Source: DTKD01 sp964494345 (GTDB lineage Bacteria > Armatimonadota > UBA5829). Taken from it: a stretch of 64,000 bases of DNA. Below are positions 26,705 through 35,041 of the stretch, in pieces. The translations under genes and the position numbers were made by a program. The notes below the pieces were generated by a model, which was given only the letters and a program-made list of their open reading frames with translations, had not been told where the DNA came from and searched no databases. The stretch spans positions 139,408 to 203,407 of the forward strand of contig CAZBSI010000005.1 of assembly GCA_964494345.1 (NCBI GenBank), written 5' to 3'. Position 1 is the stretch's first letter, and every line of letters starts with the position of its first letter.

Positions 26705-28744
26705 CTAAACCTCCAGCGTTTCCGCTTTGGACTCGCCCTCGGCAGCCGGCTTGATCGTCTCTTCGAAGAACTTATCGATCTTATCGGGGGTAATCCCGCC
26801 GTAGACCGTATCTCCGACCTGCACGTTCGGGCTGGCCTTGCACTTCTCGAAGCAGAACGTCGCCTTGAAATCGATCTTACCGGCGAGCCCCGCATCTCGA
26901 GCCTTGTCGATCAGTTTGCGCAGAGTATCATAAGAGCCACGTAAGTAGCAGTTAGTTCCTATGCACACCGACACCGGAGTCTTGGTCCCAGTCTGATCGT
27001 CGGTCAGATCAAGGTCTTCGCCTTCTATTCTTCTTCTGGATCGATACCCCGTATGCAGCAGCTTGTGTGCGATAGAACTGTTCGGCTCATTCAACAAAGT
27101 CGAATAGCACTCTTTGATATACGGATTATCGGCCGCGTTGTGCAGCGGCATTATCGCGTCACAATCGTAAAGCGTGGCCTTTCGCTCTTCGCGGGCCTCC
27201 ATATCGTTAGGCAATGGCTGTCCGCCGCCGCCGATACACCCGCCTCTGCACGCCATAACCTCGATTATGTCGTAGTCAACCTCGCCGGATTTGATCTTCT
27301 CCAGAACCTGTCCCGCGTTAGCCAACCCACTGACAACCGCCAGCTTGAGAGTTTTATCCCCTAATGTTACCGAGGCTTCTTTGATGCCCTCAAGTCCTCT
27401 GACTTCTCGAAACTCCATAGGAGCAGATTTGCCGTCGGTGCTGGCCCCTGCAGATGCCATTCGCAACACCGCCTCGGCAACTCCGCCGCTGGCTCCGAAG
27501 ATGATTCCCGCCCCAGTCTTGAATCCGAACGGCAAGTCCATCGAATCCGGCGCCAGATTAGCGACCTTGACACCGGCCTGATCGAACATGCTAATCAGTT
27601 CTTGAGTAGAGAGAACAGCGTTAATGTCCGGGTCGCCATCGACTGCGAACTCCGGTCTGTTGGCCTCGAACTTCTTAGCCGTGCAAGGCATAATGGAGAC
27701 TACATACAGGTCCTCACGCTTCGTGCCTTCGTGGTCGACATAGAACTGTTTTGCCAACGAGCCGAACATCTGCTGCGGGCTTTTACACGAAGATAGGTTG
27801 GCAATGGAGTCCGGATAGAACTGCTCTACGTATTTAACCCACGCAGGGCAGCAGCTTGTAAACTGCGGCAGTTTCTCCCCCTTTGCCACCCTGCCGAGAA
27901 ACTCTGTTGCTTCCTCGACTGTGGTAAGATCAGCGGCAAAGGATGTATCGTAGACCTTATCAAACCCCAACCGACGCAGCGCGGTGACCGTCTTGCCTAT
28001 AGCGTGCTCCCCGCCAGGAATTCCATAGGCCTGGGCGACCGCCGCTCGGACCGCGGGGGCGATCTGAACTACAACCGTCTTGGTCGGGTCGTTGATTGCC
28101 TTCCAGACTTCGTCGGTTTCGCTTTTAATTGTAAGGGCGCCCGTAGGACATACCGATGCGCACTGTCCGCAGTAGACGCATTCGACCTCATGAAGATTTT
28201 TCTTAAAAGCCGGGCTGACGCGCACGTCGCTGCCTCTGCCGACAAAATCCAGCACCCCTATCCCCTGCACCTCTTTGCACATCCGCACGCAGTCCCCGCA
28301 CAGGATGCACTTGTTGGGGTCGCGCACAAGGGATTGATTGAGGTCGTCGATCGGCACCACGTCGTTGACTTCTTCAAACCTGACATCCTTGACGCCGAGT
28401 TTCTGGGCTAGTTCCTGCAACCTGCATTGAGTGTTCTTGCCACAGGTCTGGCAGTTGCCGTGATGATTGGCAAGCAGCAGCTCAAGCGCCATTCTGCGGA
28501 TCTTCATCACCTGCTCGGTGTGCGTATGAACAACCATTCCGCTTTCGGGCGGAGTCGAGCACGATGCCTGTATACCCCGGCCATCAATGTCGACGATGCA
28601 CATTCGGCAGGCGCCGTAGACGGACAGTTCGGAGTGATAACAGAACGTCGGCAGTTCGATGCCGGACGCACGAATGACCTCCAGCAGGTTTTTGCATCCG
28701 TTTATCGGGGTCTGAGCCCCATCAATAGTTATATATCCTTCCAT
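26705..28744 (-). CDS. hydA: NAD(P)H-linked [FeFe] hydrogenase catalytic subunit with extra C-terminal ferredoxin domain
   Basis: 679 aa. In order: a plant-type [2Fe-2S] domain (C35, C46, C49, C62), a His-ligated [4Fe-4S] (H94, C98, C101, C107), two [4Fe-4S] motifs (C146-C156 and C189-C199), and the H-cluster domain with all three signatures intact: TSCCP (296-300), MPCTAKKFE (352-360) and EVMACRGGCIGGG (495-507). A thioredoxin-like [2Fe-2S] domain is fused at ~588-665 (C594, C599, C631, C635). The fusion is longer than the usual ~580-aa HndD form and like HydA of trimeric bifurcating enzymes. Family knowledge: such HydABC complexes make H2 from NADH plus reduced ferredoxin. The gene is 10 bp after the NuoF-like subunit. 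Cytoplasmic; regulated by Rex (see operator). Confidence 0.95.
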   Translation of the reverse strand: MEGYITIDGAQTPINGCKNLLEVIRASGIELPTFCYHSELSVYGACRMCIVDIDGRGIQASCSTPPESGMVVHTHTEQVMKIRRMALELLLANHHGNCQTCGKNTQCRLQELAQKLGVKDVRFEEVNDVVPIDDLNQSLVRDPNKCILCGDCVRMCKEVQGIGVLDFVGRGSDVRVSPAFKKNLHEVECVYCGQCASVCPTGALTIKSETDEVWKAINDPTKTVVVQIAPAVRAAVAQAYGIPGGEHAIGKTVTALRRLGFDKVYDTSFAADLTTVEEATEFLGRVAKGEKLPQFTSCCPAWVKYVEQFYPDSIANLSSCKSPQQMFGSLAKQFYVDHEGTKREDLYVVSIMPCTAKKFEANRPEFAVDGDPDINAVLSTQELISMFDQAGVKVANLAPDSMDLPFGFKTGAGIIFGASGGVAEAVLRMASAGASTDGKSAPMEFREVRGLEGIKEASVTLGDKTLKLAVVSGLANAGQVLEKIKSGEVDYDIIEVMACRGGCIGGGGQPLPNDMEAREERKATLYDCDAIMPLHNAADNPYIKECYSTLLNEPNSSIAHKLLHTGYRSRRRIEGEDLDLTDDQTGTKTPVSVCIGTNCYLRGSYDTLRKLIDKARDAGLAGKIDFKATFCFEKCKASPNVQVGDTVYGGITPDKIDKFFEETIKPAAEGESKAETLEV

Positions 28745-28754
28745 TTAATACTCC

Positions 28755-30644
28755 TTAACCCAGCACCACAGCGTCGAACTTGCACACCTCGGCACATACC
28801 CCGCACTTGGTGCATAGATCCGAGTCGATGACGTAAGGCTTTTTAAGCTCGCCGGAGATCGCGCCCGTCGGACATTTTTTCGCGCACAGACCGCAGCCCT
28901 TGCACTTGTCTTCGACAATAGAGTAACTTCTGAACGCATCGCACTGCCCAGCCGGACAGACGCCGTCGACGATGTGAGCCAGATACTCGTCGCGGAAGTG
29001 CTTCAGCGTCGATATAACCGGGTTCGGGGCCGATTTGCCAAGCCCGCACAGCGAGCCATCGCGCACCGTCAGCGCCAATTCTTCAAGAAGACCGATGTCC
29101 TCCACCTTACCTCGGCCCGCGACGATCCTTTCCAGGATATCGAGCATCCGCCTGGTTCCCTCTCGGCACAACACGCACTTGCCGCAGGATTCCTTCTGGG
29201 TGAAGCTCATAAAGAACCTGGCGATTTCGACCATGCAGGTGGACTCGTCCATAACTACAAGTCCGCCGCTGCCGACCATCGCGCCAACCGATCGCAGAGA
29301 ATCGTAGTCCAGCGGCAAATCGAGGTGCTCCTCCGTCAAACATGCTCCGGAAGGCCCACCGATCTGAACAGCCTTAAACTTCAAGCCCGTTCGAATACCC
29401 CCGCCTATCTTGAACACGACGTCGCCCATAGTCGTGCCCATCGGGACCTCGATCAAACCTGTATTGACGACGTCTCCGGTAAGAGCAAAAACCTTTGTTC
29501 CGGGGGATTTCTCGATTCCGAAGCTGCGGAACCACTCCGCTCCGTTCAGGATAATCCGGGAGACGTTGGCGAAGGTCTCGACGTTGTTTACCACGGTCGG
29601 CTTGCCCCACAGACCAGAATTGGCCGGGAACGGCGGCTTAGGCCTGGGCATCCCTCTGTGACCTTCAATTGAGCTGATAAGGGCGGTTTCTTCTCCGCAG
29701 ACAAATGCACCCGCGCCTTCCTTTATATGTATATGGAAGGAGAACGGCCCGCCGAGGATTTTATCGCCGAGCAATCCCGCCTGTTCCGCCTGTGAGATAG
29801 CGGTGCGCAGGCGTTCGATGGCCAGCGGATATTCAGCTCTCACATAGATATAACCTTCGTCGGCGCCTATCGCATAACCGGCGATAGCCATACCCTCCAG
29901 CAGCGCGTGGGGGTTGCCCTCCATGATACTTTCGTCCATAAACGCGCCGGGGTCGCCTTCGTCGGCGTTGCAGACTATATATTTCTTGTCGCTTTTGACG
30001 ATTTGCGTGAATCCCCATTTGCGGCCTGTCGAGAACCCTGCGCCGCCGCGGCCTCTCAAGCCGGACTCTGTGATCTCAGAGACAACCGCCTCCGGGGTAA
30101 GCCCGAACAGCGCCTCGGCCATTGCCCTGTAGCCGTCGCGTGATATGTAGTCTCTAATGTCACCCGGCTCGATGACACCGCAGTCGGCCAACACCACGTT
30201 GACCTGATCCTTATAGAAAGGAAGCTCGTCGCGGGTCGGGTAACTGGCCTTTTCGTCTTTGAACAGAAGCCGCTCGACGGGCTGGCCGTTGAGAACGGTC
30301 TGGGTGACGATATCTTCCGCGTCCTCGGGTTTGACCTGCGTATAAAAATAATCTGCCGGCAAAATCCGCACAATTGGGCCGACCTGGCAGTAGCCGGGGC
30401 AGCCGCTATAGCCGATGGTGATAGCTTTCTCGTCGTCTTCGTTCATAATATCGGCGCGCACCGGCACCTCGTGCTTGTCCAGCGCCTTCTGCAGCGCTTC
30501 GAGCACCGCAGGGCTGCCGTTTGCCATACACCCCGTGCCTCCGCAAACCAATACGCGAGTGGCGCAGCCTTTAATGGCGGCGACGGCCTTTCGCTTCAAC
30601 GAATCGAGTTCGGTCGGTGAATTGAGTCTTGCAAATGGTGTCAT
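28755..30644 (-). CDS. hydB: NuoF-like flavin subunit of [FeFe] hydrogenase
   Basis: 629 aa. Residues ~30-115 are a thioredoxin-like [2Fe-2S] domain (CGGTGC and GYSGCPGYC). The NuoF core follows, with the glycine-rich GRGGAGFSTGRKWG (NADH/FMN site), CNADEGDPGAFMD and ESCGKCVLCREG for the [4Fe-4S] cluster. Two more [4Fe-4S] motifs close the protein (CKGCGLCAKKC and CTKCGVCAEVC). This matches HydB/HndC of electron-bifurcating or NADP-reducing hydrogenases, where the FMN is the proposed splitting point between NAD(P)H and ferredoxin. NAD versus NADP use cannot be told from sequence here. Its start overlaps the NuoE-like gene by 4 bp. The N-terminal ferredoxin domain is of the same family as the one fused to HydA. 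Confidence 0.95.
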   Translation of the reverse strand: MTPFARLNSPTELDSLKRKAVAAIKGCATRVLVCGGTGCMANGSPAVLEALQKALDKHEVPVRADIMNEDDEKAITIGYSGCPGYCQVGPIVRILPADYFYTQVKPEDAEDIVTQTVLNGQPVERLLFKDEKASYPTRDELPFYKDQVNVVLADCGVIEPGDIRDYISRDGYRAMAEALFGLTPEAVVSEITESGLRGRGGAGFSTGRKWGFTQIVKSDKKYIVCNADEGDPGAFMDESIMEGNPHALLEGMAIAGYAIGADEGYIYVRAEYPLAIERLRTAISQAEQAGLLGDKILGGPFSFHIHIKEGAGAFVCGEETALISSIEGHRGMPRPKPPFPANSGLWGKPTVVNNVETFANVSRIILNGAEWFRSFGIEKSPGTKVFALTGDVVNTGLIEVPMGTTMGDVVFKIGGGIRTGLKFKAVQIGGPSGACLTEEHLDLPLDYDSLRSVGAMVGSGGLVVMDESTCMVEIARFFMSFTQKESCGKCVLCREGTRRMLDILERIVAGRGKVEDIGLLEELALTVRDGSLCGLGKSAPNPVISTLKHFRDEYLAHIVDGVCPAGQCDAFRSYSIVEDKCKGCGLCAKKCPTGAISGELKKPYVIDSDLCTKCGVCAEVCKFDAVVLG

Positions 30645-31168
30645 TGAGCGACCTCCGCCTTATCTGCCTCTTCGATTTCATCGATAGCCGCGACTATTTT
30701 GTCTGCGGTCGTCTGGCCGTATACGTGGCCGTCGATAACGACCGCCGGGGCGAGTGCGCAGGCGCCGATGCAGCTTACTATCTCGAATGTAAAGAGGTGG
30801 TCACCGGTGGTTTTCTGCCCTTTTTGCAGGTCGAGTCGCTGATTGATTGCGTCGATGACAGGCTGATTTTTTCGCACGTGGCAGGCAGTGCCATCGCAGC
30901 ATTTTATGATATGCTTGCCTTTGGGTTCGAGTGAAAATTGCGCATAAAACGTCGCCACGCCATATACCGTGGCCGGCGGGATGTCCAGCGCGGTGGCGAC
31001 AAATGTGAGAATCTCCTCCGGCAGGTATCGATATTCGTCCTGTACTTTCTGCAAAATGGGGATCAGAGCGCTTTCAGTCGCTCCGTAATCCTCGATAATC
31101 TGTTGAATCCGGCTGAAATGGCGCCCGGCCTTGGACCCGGGATCGGGCAAAATGGCAGACTGAGCCAA
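30641..31168 (-). CDS. hydC: NuoE-like [2Fe-2S] subunit of [FeFe] hydrogenase
   Basis: About 175 aa, the standard NuoE/HndA/HydC size. The N-terminal helical part (IIEDYGATESALIPILQKVQDEY) is followed by the thioredoxin-like domain with [2Fe-2S] ligands in CCDGTAC and SCIGAC and the VVIDGHVYGQ strand. The start chosen is a TTG 8 nt after GGAGG. A longer open frame reaches 31324, but that would overlap the rex gene by about 140 bp and has no ribosome binding site, so it is rejected. The gene begins 17 bp after rex stops and overlaps the NuoF-like gene by 4 bp. It passes electrons between NuoF-like and catalytic subunits (family knowledge). Confidence 0.93.
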   Translation of the reverse strand: MAQSAILPDPGSKAGRHFSRIQQIIEDYGATESALIPILQKVQDEYRYLPEEILTFVATALDIPPATVYGVATFYAQFSLEPKGKHIIKCCDGTACHVRKNQPVIDAINQRLDLQKGQKTTGDHLFTFEIVSCIGACALAPAVVIDGHVYGQTTADKIVAAIDEIEEADKAEVAQ

Positions 31169-31185
31169 TTTAGCTACCTCCAAAT

Positions 31186-31845
31186 CTATTTGACCACGTG
31201 GGCCTGATCGTTTGTTATGTTGGATTTCATCGCGTAGGAAAGTGTGATTAGCCCCCACGCCAATGATTGATTTTCGACGACTACGTCGTCCGGAACATGC
31301 AGTTTTACAGGCGCAAAGTTCCATATAGCCTGGATGCCGGCCCCGACCATCATATCTGCGGTCTCCTGCGCTACCTGAGCAGGCACCGCGATTACCCCGG
31401 CGATGATCTGTTCGGCTTTTACCACTCCGAAAATCTCAGTAACGTTGCGGACACGCAGATTAGACGCCTGATTGCCGATTATCCTGGTGTCCCGGTCGAA
31501 TATAGCGGCGAGTTTGAATCCTGCTCTCGACCAGATGCTGCTTGAAACCAGCGCCCTGCCAAGGTTGCCGTAGCCGACGAGGCAGGTCTTTTTGGGAGTT
31601 TCAAGGTCAAGCACTGATCTTATCAGCGCCGCAAGTTGAGCTACTTCGTAGCCGACTTTGGGTTTGCCTTCGGAGCCGAGGTGAAAGAAGTCCTGCCGCA
31701 CCTTGACCGCCGCTATGCCTGTCGCGGCGCCTATCTCGGCGCTGGTGACATAGTCCCGCCCATCCGCTTCGAGCTGTTCAAGCAATTCCAGGCAGAGTTC
31801 CATTCTCAGGACAGAGGCTCTTGGCAGTTTTTTATTCTCTCTCAA
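31186..31845 (-). CDS. rex: Redox-sensing transcriptional repressor Rex
   Basis: 219 aa, normal Rex length. The N-terminal winged-helix domain (about 1-80) includes YVTSAEIGAATGIAAVKVRQD, the conserved T(S)xxLaxxxgv.aaqvRkDl region. The Rossmann domain begins with LVGYGNLGRAL (GxGxxG) near residue 91 and includes IFDRD and the IAVPAQVAQ/GIQAIWNFAPV segments typical of Rex. Rex binds DNA when NAD+ dominates and lets go when NADH rises. The start is a TTG about 6 nt after a weak GGGG. It is the first gene of the hydrogenase operon, and a matching operator lies directly upstream, so autoregulation plus control of all downstream redox genes is likely. Confidence 0.93.
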   Translation of the reverse strand: MRENKKLPRASVLRMELCLELLEQLEADGRDYVTSAEIGAATGIAAVKVRQDFFHLGSEGKPKVGYEVAQLAALIRSVLDLETPKKTCLVGYGNLGRALVSSSIWSRAGFKLAAIFDRDTRIIGNQASNLRVRNVTEIFGVVKAEQIIAGVIAVPAQVAQETADMMVGAGIQAIWNFAPVKLHVPDDVVVENQSLAWGLITLSYAMKSNITNDQAHVVK

Positions 31846-31861
31846 GGTCGACCCCGACTTA

Positions 31862-31879
31862 TCGTTAAACTCTTAACAA
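31862..31879. promoter_or_regulatory. Rex operator
   Basis: On the minus strand TTGTTAA-N4-TTAACGA, one mismatch from the inverted repeat TTGTTAA-N4-TTAACAA used by Rex in many anaerobes. It lies 16 bp before the rex start codon and just past the -10 box, so it covers the predicted transcription start. Rex bound here should block initiation. Confidence 0.85.
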
Positions 31880-31883
31880 TATG

Positions 31884-31912
31884 ATTTTACCCGATAACCG
31901 ATAGCCTGTCAA
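31884..31912 (-). promoter_or_regulatory. Sigma-70 promoter of the rex-hydrogenase operon
   Basis: TTGACA (31907-31912), a 17-bp spacer and TAAAAT (31884-31889) on the minus strand, close to consensus at both boxes. Transcription would start near 31877, inside the Rex operator, and run through seven genes to 23572. Confidence 0.85.
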
Positions 31913-32096
31913 TAGAAATAGTGGCCAAAATAATATTTATTGCTGAGTAGCAAAATTGATCGCCGCTACGTAACAGCTCACGAATGATGAGCGCTCCTGC
32001 CAGTAGTGTCCGATCTCCGTCTCGGACAAGGCTATAACAGAGGCCAGTTACTAAACTGGGATGCGTCAGGTTAAACTCGTATGCGTCAGATAAATT

Positions 32097-32133
32097 GTCA
32101 TTCCGAGGCGAATGCCGAGGAATCTGCTTTTTC
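32097..32133. repeat. Palindromic repeat family A, copy 2
   Basis: Read on the minus strand, AAAGCAGATTCCTCG, a short loop and CGAGGAATGAC-type closing arm. It matches the copy at 56483-56511 (AAAGCAGATTTCTCG...CTCGAAATGAC) including the flanking AAAGCAGATT. Confidence 0.65.
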
Positions 32134-32190
32134 CCTTCCCATTTCCAGGTCGCGTTTCGTTCGAAATGAGAGTGTATAGTGCTTAATGGG

Positions 32191-32252
32191 GCGGCAATTC
32201 GGAGATCGCCACAAACCGGGTTGTGAAGTGGCAATTCCGGAGATTGCCACCT
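32191..32252. repeat. Two adjacent palindromic repeats of family B
   Basis: GCGGCAATTCGGAGATCGCCAC (from 32191) and GTGGCAATTCCGGAGATTGCCAC (32228-32251), the same hairpin core as at 1847-1876 with different loops. The bases between them (AAACCGGGTTGTGAA) are not part of the core. Confidence 0.65.
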
Positions 32253-32285
32253 ATCTGTTCTTGCTCATTCCCCGCTACCACCCCG

Positions 32286-32360
32286 TGTCATTCCGCGCGT
32301 AGTCGCGGAATCCATAGCAATAGGCGAGGCGTGATCCTGCGACTTCGCGCAGGATGACAA
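32286..32360. repeat. Two palindromic repeats of family A, opposite orientations
   Basis: TGTCATTCCGCG...CGCGGAATCC (32286-32313) is the reverse complement of copy 1 at 23491. It is followed by GTGATCCTGCG-actt-CGCGCAGGATGACAAAA (32331-32360), which is the same sequence as the copy at 49827-49858. Confidence 0.75.
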
Positions 32361-32386
32361 AATGTGGGTGCTACGCCACTGCGCCG

Positions 32387-33412
32387 CTAACCCGCTTTAT
32401 GCTCCTCATAGAACTGGTCGTATTCCGATAGAGCCTTGGCGAGTATGTCGGGGGGATTGAGATCGTAAGGGCAGCGGGCGCGACACTGGCCGCAGTCGGT
32501 GCAGTTGTCGATGCGGTGCATTTTTTCATACCACTCGTCGTTAATAAACCCCTGCCACGGCGCGCGTTTCAGCAGCAGGCTCATTCGTGCGGCCATATTG
32601 ATGGGGATATCCTGAGGACACGGCAGGCAATAGCCGCAGCCCCTGCAAAAATCACCGGCAAGCTCGCAGCGGTCGTTTTCTATCACCGCAAGCATCTCCT
32701 CATCCAGAACAGGGGGGTTAGCGTCGAACTTTAGAAGCTCGTCAAGCTCGCTGATCTTCTGAATACCCCAGATAGGGATCAGGTTCTCGAACTGACGGAG
32801 GTATGCAAACGCCGGCGCGAGGTTGGTTATCAGGCCGCCGGAGAGTGGTTTCATCGCGATGATGCCTATATCCGCATCCCTGCACATATCGACTAATGCG
32901 ATATCCTCAGGGGAGGAAATGTGGCAGACGGGGTATTGCAGAGTATCGTAAAGCCCGGATTTGATGGCTGTGATTGCTTTATCCCGTGCGTGATTCGTGA
33001 TGCCGATGAAGCGGGTCATCCCCTTCTGTTGCGCCTCGATAAGCCCGGCATAGGCGGATTCGTCATCATCCGGGTCCTGGATTTGCGCGGGATTATGAAG
33101 CTGGATAAGATCGACGTAGTCTGTGCGAAGCTCAGTAAGGCTCTTTTCCAGGTCAGCCAATACCCCTGCCCGGTTCCTCGCGCCGGACTTGGTCGCGATG
33201 ACTATAGAGGATCGGACGTCGGAGAGTGCGCAGCCAATTTTGGCCTCGCTGTCGGAGTAGCCTCGTGCGGTATCGAAGAACGTTATCCCGCCGTCATAAG
33301 CCGCCCGCAGAATGTGCGCGGATTCCTCCATATCGCATCTCTGAATCGGCAATGCGCCGAAGCCGGTGCGGGTGACGGTAAGATTAGTACGTCCGAGCCT
33401 TGTAGTCTCCAT
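32387..33412 (-). CDS. Aldo/keto reductase with C-terminal ferredoxin domain
   Basis: 341 aa. Residues 1-260 are an aldo/keto reductase TIM barrel with the catalytic set Asp in FFDTARGY, Tyr in the same motif, Lys in VIATKSG and His in LIQLHNP. The C-terminal ~80 residues carry two cysteine clusters, CRGCGYCLPC and CTDCGQCRARC, as in the 4Fe-4S subclass of predicted oxidoreductases found in anaerobes. Reaction: NAD(P)H-linked carbonyl reduction, possibly with ferredoxin as partner; the substrate is not known. The start ATG overlaps the stop of the upstream phosphoesterase-PHP gene by one base and follows AGAGG, so the two form an operon. Confidence 0.9.
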   Translation of the reverse strand: METTRLGRTNLTVTRTGFGALPIQRCDMEESAHILRAAYDGGITFFDTARGYSDSEAKIGCALSDVRSSIVIATKSGARNRAGVLADLEKSLTELRTDYVDLIQLHNPAQIQDPDDDESAYAGLIEAQQKGMTRFIGITNHARDKAITAIKSGLYDTLQYPVCHISSPEDIALVDMCRDADIGIIAMKPLSGGLITNLAPAFAYLRQFENLIPIWGIQKISELDELLKFDANPPVLDEEMLAVIENDRCELAGDFCRGCGYCLPCPQDIPINMAARMSLLLKRAPWQGFINDEWYEKMHRIDNCTDCGQCRARCPYDLNPPDILAKALSEYDQFYEEHKAG

Positions 33413-34884
33413 CAGTTGTCCTCTCTACCTACGCATGCCAGAATATCAGGCAAATCGGAATATGTCAGCCCGCACTCGCGAATCAGGTTAAGGTGCGGGT
33501 AAAAATCGCCGACCTCGCGATAATGGTGCGAATCGCTGCCGAACACTACTTTTACTCCGGCATCAAGGCAGGTGTTCAAAAAATACGGCGACGTAATCTG
33601 GCCGTGGAAGTTGATCTCCGCCACAACGTTATTTTCTTTAAGAATGTCGATCATACCGGGAATCAGGTGCGGTGGCAGTTGATCATCTGTCCAGTCGCGG
33701 AATATCCTGAGCGGGTGTGCCAGTATATGTATTCCACTGCGCGCAAAGACCGCTAATCGCCCCAGCATCTCATCTGCTGCAGCATACAGGTCGATTTCTT
33801 CTTTCGGCTTCTTCATCTCGCCGACCCAGTGAATTGAACCGAGCCTGACCTGAGTCGCATCCCATGCGTTGCGACGAACCACCGGGTTGCCCGCTTTGTC
33901 GCAGTCTATTTCAAGTCCCAAAAGAGCCGGCGGGCAGTGCTCGTTGGCCAGTTCCAAATACTGATCCATCCGGTCGTCGGCACCAAGCGGGTTGTTGATG
34001 CCGTCATCGACATAAGTCGCATCCCAATAATATCGACGCTCAAAGTAAAGTTGCCCGCTGTGCTCAGTGAGCGCCATACCCGCAAGGCCGAACTCATCCG
34101 CCAGCACCCTCGTCACCGGTACTTCCATATTCTGACTGCAATAGGCAAGCGGGGTATGGATATGGTAATCAAACAGACCAAGCTCCTTCGGCAATGCAAA
34201 TTCGTGACGGGTAGTCTCGACGTTATCCCCTTCGATGTTTATCTCAAGAAAAACAAATGGCGACTCACATAATGCGGGGGCGACTATAGCCGGGCCGGCT
34301 CCCCTGCCGACCAGATCGCCGCCCGGATGCCAATGTCCGCTCAGCGACAGCACAAACCCGTTTCGCTCAAACGCATCCCATACCTCTTTGTTGTTCGTGT
34401 AACCATAAGGACTCTGGCTTGCATTCTCAGGAAGAAGTGGGACGTGCTGCACGGAGATCAAAGGGCCGTCGTGATCCTGCCTGGCCTGATCCATTCTGGC
34501 TATGTCGCGTTCTGAACGGCGAGCGTTATAACCAGGCTGCTCCTGATCAAGGAATGTCAGCAGCCGGTATCCGTTGATGTCGAGGCTCTCCGGCGGAGGA
34601 GGATATACAGAGAAAAACTCGCCGCCGTCGTGGTTGCCCGGCAGGACAATAGTCGGGGATTTGATCAGGTCGATATTTTCTTTAACCGCTTCGAGGCCTT
34701 CACGCGATCCGTCATCCACCAAATCTCCGAGGATAACGGTGACATCGGGCTTGATAAACCTGTTGATCCGGTGAATTGCTCTGAGAAGTAAAATGTTGGC
34801 TATGGCACTGCGCCTGGGACCTGGCTGATAGATGGATCCTTCGGCGAAGTGAATATCCGCAATTGCGGCAATACGTAACGACAC
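33412..34884 (-). CDS. Metallophosphoesterase-PHP domain fusion protein
   Basis: 490 aa with two metal hydrolase domains in tandem. Residues 1-230 are a calcineurin-like metallophosphoesterase: D10-x-H12, GD 53-54, GNHD 83-86, H147 and GHWH 183-186. Residues ~237-485 are a PHP domain: H241-x-H243, H275 in TEHSG, E325 in GLEID, H352, H390 in AHPLR and D451-x-H453 in GSDSHH. Both sets of metal ligands look complete, so two active phosphoesterases are predicted, possibly acting on successive phosphates of one substrate (inference). No signal peptide, so cytoplasmic. GTG start 9 nt after AGGAG. It is coupled to the aldo/keto reductase. A PHP-MPE fusion is uncommon. Confidence 0.88.
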   Translation of the reverse strand: MSLRIAAIADIHFAEGSIYQPGPRRSAIANILLLRAIHRINRFIKPDVTVILGDLVDDGSREGLEAVKENIDLIKSPTIVLPGNHDGGEFFSVYPPPPESLDINGYRLLTFLDQEQPGYNARRSERDIARMDQARQDHDGPLISVQHVPLLPENASQSPYGYTNNKEVWDAFERNGFVLSLSGHWHPGGDLVGRGAGPAIVAPALCESPFVFLEINIEGDNVETTRHEFALPKELGLFDYHIHTPLAYCSQNMEVPVTRVLADEFGLAGMALTEHSGQLYFERRYYWDATYVDDGINNPLGADDRMDQYLELANEHCPPALLGLEIDCDKAGNPVVRRNAWDATQVRLGSIHWVGEMKKPKEEIDLYAAADEMLGRLAVFARSGIHILAHPLRIFRDWTDDQLPPHLIPGMIDILKENNVVAEINFHGQITSPYFLNTCLDAGVKVVFGSDSHHYREVGDFYPHLNLIRECGLTYSDLPDILACVGREDN

Positions 34885-35041
34885 AGAAAAGCGCTCCTGA
34901 CATTGGGGTTAATAACAGTCTACCACAGGATTAGGCTGATAGCCAAAAATAGGCGCCGGACCGACACGAGGAAGCCCGGTCGTAATGACAAAAGGGAGAG
35001 GCGGTCGAAACAACCTGGTCGCGGCCGCCCGTCATTTTTTA

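Larger units (their letters stand above)
31920..32386. other. Repeat-rich gap without a gene
   Basis: No coding region is supported. The gap is packed with palindromic repeats of both families A and B (listed separately). The first ~170 bp after the promoter hold nothing recognisable. Confidence 0.5.

Noticed and set aside
31169..31324. Longer NuoE-like subunit starting at 31324
   Set aside because: It would overlap rex by about 140 bp and lacks a ribosome site; GGAGG supports the TTG at 31168.
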